DNA of 14,396 nucleotides from Linderina pennispora (Eukaryota > Kickxellomycota > Kickxellomycetes > Kickxellales > Kickxellaceae), in assembly GCF_002104995.1 (NCBI RefSeq), contig NW_024468461.1, positions 1 through 14,396 of the forward strand. Reading direction: 5' to 3'. How positions within the stretch are numbered: the first letter of the stretch is position 1; every line of letters begins with the position of its first letter. Positions 8,562 through 14,396 of the stretch are shown one piece after another. The notes beneath the pieces are model-generated. The model was not told the DNA's origin. It did no database searches and saw only the letters and a list, made by a program, of their open reading frames with translations. Made by a program: the position numbers and the translations under genes.

Positions 8562-9990
8562 ATGACTGAAACCACGCCTATCACGGCCAGCGACATTGAC
8601 TTTTTTGCGCAGACTGGCGCACAGGTGGTCCACTCCGAGACCAAGCTCGACAGCCAGTACAACATTGACGTATTTGGCAAGTACCGTGGGTCGTCGAAGG
8701 TGATGGTGCTGCCCAAGACCACCGAGCAGGTATCCCAGGTTTCTCGCGTACTGCAACAAGCGGCGCATCAGCGTGGTTACGCAAGGCGGAAACAGCGGCA
8801 CAGGGGGCGGGGCAATTGCCGAGCGCGACGAAGTGCTGCTGTGCATGCGGGACATGAACAAGGTGCGAGACATTGATGAGGTTTCGGGCGTGGTGGTGGC
8901 CGAGGCCGGGTGCGTGCTGGACGACCTGGATCGCCACATGCAGCAGCTCGGGTACATTGTGCCAGTGGACCTGGGGTCGCGCAACAAGTGCATGATTGGC
9001 GGCAACGTCAGCACCAGCGCCGGCGGACTGCGGTACCTGCGCTACGGCAGCATGCACGGCACGGTGCTGGGGCTGGAGGTCGTGCTGCCCGATGGGCGGG
9101 TCCTGGACCTGCTGTTTACGCTCAAGAAGGACGCGTCCGGGTACGACCTGAAGCAGCTGTTCATTGGTGCGGAGGGCACGCTGGGCGTGGTCACCGCCGT
9201 CGCCATTGCCCTGGCGCCCAAGCCTGCATCCTCGCAGCTGGTGGTTCTGGGACTAACTGATTTCCGCAAGATCCAGCGCGCCTTTGTGCTCGCCAGGCAG
9301 AGCCTCGGCGAAATCATCTCGGCATTCGAGTTCTGGGAGAAGCGTTGCAACGAGCTGGTGGTCGAGTACGAGCACTACGAGAGCCCGCTGGAGACCGCCC
9401 ACGAGTTCTGCGTGCTCATCGAGACGCGTGGCTCCTACATGCAGCACGATGTCGAAAAGATGGATGCGTTTTTGGACAAGCTGCGCGAGGAGCGCCTGAT
9501 TGACGACTCCAAGGTGTTCAGAGACGCCGACGAGATGGAGCGCGTCTGGGTGTTCCGCCAGCAGATGGCCACTGCCCACGGCAAGAGCGGATGCATGCAT
9601 GTCTACGACTTCAGCCTTCCGTCCAAGCACCAGTACGACCTGCTGGTCGCTGTCAAAGAGCATCTGACTGCCGAGGGTATCTACGGTCAAGCTGATTCGC
9701 CTGTCAAGGACGTTACGATATTTGGCCACATTGGCGACGACAACATTCATCTCCAGGTCATTGCTAAGGAGTTTGGGGGCATTGTTGAGGAGGTCATGGA
9801 GCCGTGGGTGTACGAGTGGGTGGGCAGCAGGCAGGGGTCGGTGGCCGCCGAGCACGGGCTTGGAAAGCACAAGGGCGAGTTCCTGAAGTACTCCAAGTCG
9901 GCCACAGTCATCGAGGCGATGAAGACCATCAAGCAGCAGTTCGACCCAAACAACATCATGAATCCCGACAAGCACATCTCGAGGGCATGA
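8562..9990 (+). CDS. DLD2: D-2-hydroxyglutarate / D-lactate dehydrogenase (FAD-linked), one +1 frameshift
   Basis: Enzymes of this family oxidise D-2-hydroxyglutarate (and often D-lactate) to the 2-oxoacid using FAD; Dld2/D2HGDH is mitochondrial and Dld3 cytosolic. Frame 1 (8562-8747) gives ASDIDFFAQTGAQVV and YRGSSKVMVLPKTTEQVSQV. After one surplus base (G8748) the second frame (8749-9990) gives YCNKRRISVVTQGGNSGTGG (FAD PP-loop), VSGVVVAEAGCVLDDL, PVDLGSRNKCMIGGNVSTSA then GGLRYLRYGSMHGTVLGLEV, GYDLKQLFIGAEGTLGVVT, EIISAFEFWE, the metal-binding-type GHIGDDNIHL (family: GHxGDGNxHL) and AEHGLGKHK near the end. Without the extra base the alignment runs on without a gap, giving about 475 aa, normal for the family. 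NSGTGGG replaces the usual NTGxVGG. ATG 8562 has an A at -3. A start at 8457 would add an Arg-rich leader resembling a mitochondrial presequence. Confidence 0.9.
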
Positions 9991-9996
9991 TCTTGC

Positions 9997-10020
9997 GGGG
10001 GAGGGGGACTGAGGGCCGGG
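9997..10020 (+). other. G-quadruplex motif just after the dehydrogenase stop codon
   Basis: Four G runs of 5, 5, 3 and 3 at 9997-10001, 10003-10007, 10013-10015 and 10018-10020, with loops of 1, 5 and 2 nt, meet the usual G3+N1-7 rule. It lies on the coding strand, 7 nt after the TGA at 9988-9990, so it would be in the mRNA 3' UTR. Confidence 0.6.
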
Positions 10021-10273
10021 AAATAACGACTGCTCCGGCGACGTGGGTTGCTGCAACCGGAGCTTCCTTTCCGGTCTGCACGGACCGATAATGCGCTTTT
10101 TAAGCCAATACATGGCACAGGCACTCATCGAAACAAAGCAGTGGCATGTGATTAGTCTGCCGCCTCGCGCGGAGGCGTGGCTCTCCGTTGGCTTCCGAAA
10201 AAGAAAATGCCACCACTCCTGTCTCTGTTTATCTTTAGCTTTTCCTTTTGAATAATTCCTCGTGCCCAATTCA

Positions 10274-11437
10274 ATGTTCCAGAAGTACGCCGACTTTGTT
10301 GTCAACAACGCCGCGCAGGTCAACTCTATCGAGAATGGGCTCCGGACGCTGACGTATATTCTGCCAGGCAAGTAGACCGCAGAGACGCACCCAGGAGCCC
10401 GGTAGACCCGCGTGCTAAACCACCCGCCCACCCATTTAGGACGCTTTGCGGACGCCGAGATCGCATCCGAGGCCATCTACACATTGCTCAGCTTCGTCGG
10501 CGTGTACCACGACGGGCTGCTGGCCAAGGCGGCCAAATCCGGACTGCTGGTCGGCAAGGACGGCAAGAGGATATCGATTGACGTCACGCCGTTCAACCGG
10601 TACCAGGGTAAGCTGGCGCGCAGCTCCGACCTGTACCGCATTCTGTCGCTGCTGCTGAGCAGCCTGCAGTTCAGCGAGAAGCTCATTGAAATGGCGGTTG
10701 TGAAAAGGTGCGGCGAGAAGATGCGGTGGAAGGTTGTCAGCTGGATAGAGATCATCAAGGTTGTCGCCCGGCTAAGCCTGCTCAAGCTGAGCGGCCGGAG
10801 GATGGTCACCGGCACCGTGGTGCCTGAGCGCCTGGTTGACCCAGCGTCGCTGGGCTCGGCACGCAGAGCTGCCGTCGCGCAGGACCCAGACGGCGCGCTG
10901 TGGAAGGGCGAGCGCAGTGGGCTGAAGTTCAAGTCAGTGCGTGGCATTCTGTCGCAGACCGAGGGGAACGCCGACCTGGGCGGCTTCGTGACCGCCGAGG
11001 CGCGGGAGCCCGAGAAGGTCGCCCCTGCGCTGTCGCTGATCCGCAAATACGGACCGATGGGGCTCGCTGGCGAGCTGCTGTTCATTCTGCGTCCGATCAT
11101 CTACGTCCTGTCGCTGCGCAAGATGGGCAAGCGCGACTGGCGGCCCTGGGCGCTGTCGTTGGTCGTTGAGCTGGCTAGCAGACAGCTGATCCGCACCGAC
11201 CTGCGGCCTGCGTCGGGCTCCGAGCGCACCGTCGAGAAGGACGAGCTGTCGCGCAGAAAGTGGCTGTTCCTGTACTATTTGCTGCGCTCGCCGTTCTTTG
11301 ACAGATTCACTGAATCGCGCCTCACCAGGGTAGCCAACTGGTGCAACAACAAGCCACTGCTCAGCCTGCTGGGCGCGCTGATCCAGGACTACCAGCCCCT
11401 GTGGCAGCAGTACTACTTCTACACGGCCGCATCGTAA
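10274..11437 (+). CDS. PEX16: Peroxin 16 (PEX16), 363 aa, two exons (10274-10367 and 10440-11437)
   Basis: PEX16 is an integral membrane protein of the ER and peroxisome that acts with PEX3 in peroxisomal membrane formation and membrane-protein insertion. Exon 1 gives MFQKYADFVVNNAAQ to LRTLTYILP. Splicing completes a Gly codon and continues GRFADAEIASEAIYTLLSF, matching the family's GRFAD...ELVY block. Later come WKVVSWIEIIKVVARL, a variable charged middle (about 140-230), and the conserved C-terminal half: LLFILRPIIYVLSL, RDWRPWALSLVVELAS, and YYLLRSPFFDRFTE at residues 310-323, ending in a WQQYYFYT tail like that of animal PEX16. Length is in the family range (about 336-390). The start sits 283 bp after the dehydrogenase stop. 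The ATG at 10274 is the only one that precedes the conserved frame. It converges on LIP2 with 53 bp between stops. Confidence 0.93.
10368..10439 (+). other. PEX16 intron, 72 nt, GC-AG type
   Basis: The donor is CCAG|GCAAGT at 10368 and the acceptor is CCCATTTAG ending at 10439. A good CTAAAC branch-point-like motif lies about 20 nt before the acceptor. Only this GC donor joins Pro31 to GRFAD in frame. The nearby GTAGAC at 10372 would put exon 2 in the wrong frame. Confidence 0.85.
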
Positions 11438-11490
11438 ATTACATGTCTTCATTTTTCCTTCCGTTCGAGTACCAAACTAATATCAGCCGT
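11438..11490. terminator. 53-bp shared 3' region between convergent PEX16 and LIP2
   Basis: The stop codons of two convergent genes are 53 bp apart, so the transcript ends must overlap or nearly so. AT-rich words (AAATTACATG; TTCAAATGTATT at the LIP2 end) are candidate 3'-end signals. No hairpin is seen. The CGTTCAAAT word at the LIP2 end is also found at the HOM3 end (CGTTCAAATATATT). Confidence 0.35.
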
Positions 11491-12402
11491 TCAAATGTAT
11501 TGCTTCTTTAGCAGCTCCTGTAGCACGTTGAATGTGTGCGGCGATACATCCTCGAGCGGCTTGACATCGCACCCAAACACCTTGCTGAAACTGTCGACGA
11601 CCACAGGCAGCACTGTATCGACACTGACATCAGCCGTCTTGCCCTGCGACGCCAGCACCGTCTTAAGCGATGTCGCCGTCTTGCCCTCCAGCCCGCACGG
11701 CACAATCTCAGTGAACCACTTCAGATCCGTGGTGCAGTTCAGCGCAAAGCCATGCGAGGTCACGTACCGCCGGACATGCGTGCCCAGCGCCGCGACCTTC
11801 TCCGTCCCCGATGTCCACACGCCTGGGAACCCCTCGAGCCGGTCCGCATCGACACCAAACTGCGCGCAACTCTCAATCACCACGTTCTCCAGCCCCTTCA
11901 CATAGCACTTTGTGCCCAGAAAATGGTCCAGCAAGTACATGCTTGGGTACGCCACCAGCTGTCCCGGCCCGTGGAATGTGATCTCGCCGCCCCGGTCCGT
12001 CTCAAAGTACTCGCACCCGAGGCCATGCAGGCGGTCCAGCTCCGGCTGGCTCAGCGTGCCGCGGTTTCGCCGTCCATTAGTATACACTGGCTGGTGCTGC
12101 AGCAGGATTATGGTATCCGAGAGCTTCCGCGAGGACCGCGGTGTCCGCGTCTTCTGCGGCCCAGAGTAGATCTCGTCGATGCGCAGCCGGCTGAGCTGGT
12201 TCTGCAGCGAGAGCGCCTGCTTGTAGGGAATCTGTCCCAGATACACGTACCCCATGGGCGGCAGCTGGGCGAGCTGATCGGGCGTCCGGCTGAGCGTGCA
12301 GTCGCCGAGCTTGGTGGCTGCAAAAACACGATCAGCCCTGGTGCTCTGATACCGCACAAGCTGCGCTGCTGTGCTGAGTCCTCGTCTGCTTGGCGAATTC
12401 AT
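11491..12402 (-). CDS. LIP2: Octanoyl-[acyl-carrier-protein]:protein N-octanoyltransferase (LipB/Lip2), 303 aa
   Basis: The enzyme moves octanoate from mitochondrial acyl carrier protein onto the lipoyl lysine of target proteins such as glycine-cleavage H protein, which lipoyl synthase then converts to lipoate for the 2-oxoacid dehydrogenases. Seen in order: an N-terminal leader rich in Arg/Ser and lacking acidic residues for about 20 residues (MNSPSRRGLSTAAQLVRYQS), fitting a mitochondrial presequence; LQHQPVYTNGRRN (101-113); the LipB signature RGGEITFHGPGQLVAYP (137-153); KVAALG (202-207) carrying the catalytic-type Lys202; HGFALNCTTDLKWF; and IVPCGL with the catalytic-type Cys236. The frame is uninterrupted from ATG 12402 to TGA 11491, so no intron is needed. 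Length suits a mitochondrial LipB. It converges on PEX16 and lies downstream of ARPC2 on the same strand, with 238 bp between. Confidence 0.96.
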   Translation of the reverse strand: MNSPSRRGLSTAAQLVRYQSTRADRVFAATKLGDCTLSRTPDQLAQLPPMGYVYLGQIPYKQALSLQNQLSRLRIDEIYSGPQKTRTPRSSRKLSDTIILLQHQPVYTNGRRNRGTLSQPELDRLHGLGCEYFETDRGGEITFHGPGQLVAYPSMYLLDHFLGTKCYVKGLENVVIESCAQFGVDADRLEGFPGVWTSGTEKVAALGTHVRRYVTSHGFALNCTTDLKWFTEIVPCGLEGKTATSLKTVLASQGKTADVSVDTVLPVVVDSFSKVFGCDVKPLEDVSPHTFNVLQELLKKQYI

Positions 12403-12615
12403 TTTAGACTGGGAAATGTAATGACAGAAAAGCAGAGAGCAGAAGAAAAAACAGTCTCGCGCATAAAAGTAGCACTCCAGTGGAGAAACCGCCGCGATCG
12501 GGTATGGCCGCAGAAAATATCCGCTGGAGCCGTGTTCCTGATTATCTCAGGTGACCCAGCCGGTGATGACCAGCGAAATGCAAGAGACAGCGAAGACAGG
12601 GGAGGGTTATATGTC

Positions 12616-12621
12616 TTTAAT
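12616..12621 (-). terminator. Possible ARPC2 polyadenylation signal ATTAAA
   Basis: On the minus strand ATTAAA occurs about 20 nt after the ARPC2 stop, in AT-rich DNA unlike the GC-rich surroundings. It is a common variant of AATAAA. Position is right, but such a hexamer is easily found by chance. Confidence 0.3.
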
Positions 12622-12640
12622 ATGGATCCTAAGTATAAAC

Positions 12641-13604
12641 TCACCACTCGCTCTCGCCACCCAGCTGCGGCGACGCCGATGCCTGGCGGAACTGCGGGCG
12701 GAAGTAGCGGCCGGTGGCTGTCCTCTTTTCCGACGTGGCTGTGGTGCGGTCGGGCTTGGCACGGTTAATGACCTTGAGGAACGACGTGACGCGGGTACGC
12801 ATGCGCGAGTGCATGTACGCCTTGGCGCACTTGATGTGGTAGTGCAGGTAGTCGCGGAACAGCTGGATCTGCGAGATGGTCTTCTCGCGCACGTCAGCAT
12901 CGGCAAAGTGCCGCGGGAACAGCACAAACGACACATACCCGACGCTCTCGTCCTGCTTCAGGCCCGGCAGGTGGCGGATCTCCAGCGGCGCCTCGCGGCT
13001 CGAGTAGAACACCTGCGGTGCATTCTGGATCGACGCCTGGCGCCGCGCATCGACGAACTCCTGCAGGAACACCCGCCCCAGCACCCGGTCCACCTCCTCC
13101 CGGAACAGCGTGCTGAAGATCACTGTCACTCGGTCCTGCTGCGCCTGCACGTAGATTGGCCTCGTCCTCGCGGTAGTGCGTCGCCATCAGCGGCCCTGCC
13201 CCCTCCTGCTGCGACTCCCAGTATTCGAACGCACGCACAAACGGCGACGCCAGGACGTTGCGCTTCAGCATCGACACATGCTTCGCCAGCCCTGCCTTGT
13301 CTTCCGGCAGCGAGTCCAGGTTGAACTCAAGCGTGATTTGGTACTGCCCGCTGGCCGACGACGACAGGTACGGCCCGTACTCGCGCTGCAGGATCTCGTT
13401 GGCACCGTACTGCACCACCTCGTTGAAGTACTTCATCTCAACCCCCAGCGTCAGCAGGTTGCGCTGCTCTGCCTGCGTCTGCACATGGTAAATGACGTTG
13501 TCGAAATCTACCAGCGTGATGTCCACCACCTCATGCTTTTCGCTGTTGAAGCGTGCGAGCAGCGTCTCCTCTAGAACATAGCTGTTGGGCTCGAGCAAAA
13601 TCAT
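12641..13604 (-). CDS. ARPC2: Arp2/3 complex subunit 2 (ARPC2 / Arc35), one +1 frameshift
   Basis: ARPC2 is one of the two central scaffold subunits of the Arp2/3 complex that nucleates branched actin at cortical patches. Reading from ATG 13604 gives MILLEPNSYVLEETLLARFN, matching the family start MILLE, then ITLVDFDNVIYHVQTQ, VEMKYFNEVVQYGANEIL, YGPYLSS, LEFNLDSLPEDK, MLKRNVLASPFVRAFEYWES and HYREDEAN (to 13155). One surplus base at 13154 then separates this from YVQAQQDRVTVIFSTLFREE (13153 on), GRVFLQEFVDARRQ, NAPQVFYSSREAPLEIRHL, VGYVSFVLFPRHFADADVRE, IQLFRDYLHYHIKCAKAYMH, and MRTRVTSFLKVINRAKPD, ending at TGA 12641. Skipping the base gives 320 aa aligning to the family without a gap (human about 300); the last 25 residues vary. 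No intron fits. It lies upstream of LIP2 on the same strand. Confidence 0.92.
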
Positions 13605-14396
13605 GGCTGTTGCTAGATGATGCAAAATAAAAGAACAAAAAGTCGAAATGTCGAAAGCTAGAGTGACGCATTGCAGCACCTGCGTCTGCCGCCTGGCTTC
13701 GACCCCCGCGCCTGGCAGCTAGAGCAGGGTTAGGTGCTGGTGATTCGAGGTGCAAATTGTGATCTGATCACGATATACCCGTATCTGGCATATACGGTAC
13801 CAGGGCGGACGCAATGGACAGGCCAGGTCCCCATCCACATGTGGTATCGGAGCAGCACCCGGCCTGCCAATGATCTGTCCTTTAGTTCCGACTGTTAAAT
13901 GTCGCTTATTATTGTAGTTCTTCGTATTTACTCGACCTTTGTGGTTGGCAAAGGCTGATGATGCAGTTGGGACAGCATATCCGATTTTCAGCACAGGGGA
14001 GCCCACGGCGGGTAGTCCACAGCGATAGCTATATCCGAGTTCATAAATGCCTTTGCATCTCTTCATCCGCGCCAAGAAACCCTTCCCATGCCAAAACAAA
14101 CCTGTGTATTGTTGGTGGCTGGCCTAGCAAGAGAGCACATCTACCACGCCGAAATCTGCACTCGGATATCAAAACAATGCCAGCTCTTCAAGGTGCTGCA
14201 ACTGCATAGAGCCAACAGGCACTATCCACGAATTGAGCAAAATCTGTCCCTTCTCACTTGCTGGCGACACAATGAATACAAGCACAGCATCCGCATATCT
14301 CGTCGATTTCCGTTTGCGCTCGTTCTGCTGTATGAATCGCACAATGGAAAAAACCAGCACTCACTTTCAGGCCCAGCTGACAGCTCTGCACTAAAA
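13605..14396. other. 0.8 kb at the right edge, no recognisable gene
   Basis: This is upstream of ARPC2 and should include its promoter. Two minus-strand frames, 14099-13719 (126 codons, MFWHGKGFLARMKRCKGIYE at the start) and 14360-14169, have no motif I recognise and no clear promoter or codon bias. They could be chance or pieces of a decayed element continuing beyond the window. I leave them uncalled. Confidence 0.4.

Noticed and set aside
9253-10476. 407-codon open frame on the minus strand opposite the dehydrogenase and PEX16 exon 1
   Set aside because: It is antisense to strongly conserved coding sequence, has no family motif, and is explained by the GC-rich third-position bias of the real gene.
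11536-12768. 410-codon plus-strand frame opposite LIP2
   Set aside because: Antisense shadow of LIP2, whose catalytic motifs are on the minus strand. Composition is Arg/Leu/His-rich without motifs.
12551-13324. 257-codon plus-strand frame opposite ARPC2
   Set aside because: Antisense shadow of ARPC2. No recognisable domain and low-complexity Ala/Pro/Ser/Thr at its end.
13719-14099. 126-codon minus-strand frame near the right edge
   Set aside because: Some protein-like passages, but no motif, family or supporting signal. Not called as a gene.
1-14396. CRISPR arrays, bacterial operons, biosynthetic or defence gene clusters
   Set aside because: No spaced direct repeats were seen. Genes are eukaryotic with introns, and the neighbouring functions are unrelated housekeeping roles.

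Overview
The window looks like nuclear DNA of a fungus. All the confidently read proteins are eukaryotic: Mediator subunit MED31, a fungal-type aspartate kinase (HOM3), an FAD-linked D-2-hydroxyglutarate/D-lactate dehydrogenase, peroxin PEX16, mitochondrial octanoyltransferase LIP2 and Arp2/3 subunit ARPC2. Two genes carry spliceosomal introns, intergenic gaps are short, and coding GC is high. Gene style (few short introns, tight convergent pairs, HNH-type zinc-loop remnants) fits an early-diverging fungus such as Kickxellomycotina. That placement is inference from general impression and was not tested.

Left part (about 1-4800): a decayed, gene-poor stretch. The minus strand at the left edge carries a broken, window-truncated piece of a His-Me-finger/homing-endonuclease-type zinc-loop protein. 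Next come a purine/pyrimidine-skewed low-complexity tract, a tRNA-like A-box/B-box remnant (possibly SINE-derived), about 0.9 kb that I cannot assign, and a fatty-aldehyde dehydrogenase (HFD1/ALDH3 class) copy broken by about twelve indels and one in-frame stop. Its catalytic motifs are nevertheless still readable. About 1.2 kb of non-coding DNA follows.

Right part (about 4800-13600): a compact block of housekeeping genes. A small secreted protein of unknown function (plus) is followed by MED31 (plus). MED31 converges on HOM3 (minus, one 359-nt intron) with only 21 bp between stop codons. HOM3 diverges from the D-2-hydroxyacid dehydrogenase gene (plus), and a perfect Gcn4/Cpc1-type TGAGTCA site lies in the shared upstream region. 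PEX16 (plus, one 72-nt GC-AG intron) converges on LIP2 (minus) with 53 bp between stops, and LIP2 is followed upstream by ARPC2 (minus). The last 0.8 kb has no gene that I recognise.

The genes do not form one pathway: transcription, amino-acid synthesis, hydroxyacid oxidation, peroxisome biogenesis, lipoylation and actin nucleation are simply neighbours. No new multi-gene system was found. The points most worth checking are two single-base +1 frameshifts in otherwise intact conserved genes (D-2-hydroxyacid dehydrogenase at 8748, ARPC2 at 13154), both directly before a TAC codon; the indel-dominated decay of the aldehyde dehydrogenase; the GC-AG intron; the Gcn4-type site; and a G-quadruplex motif just after a stop codon.
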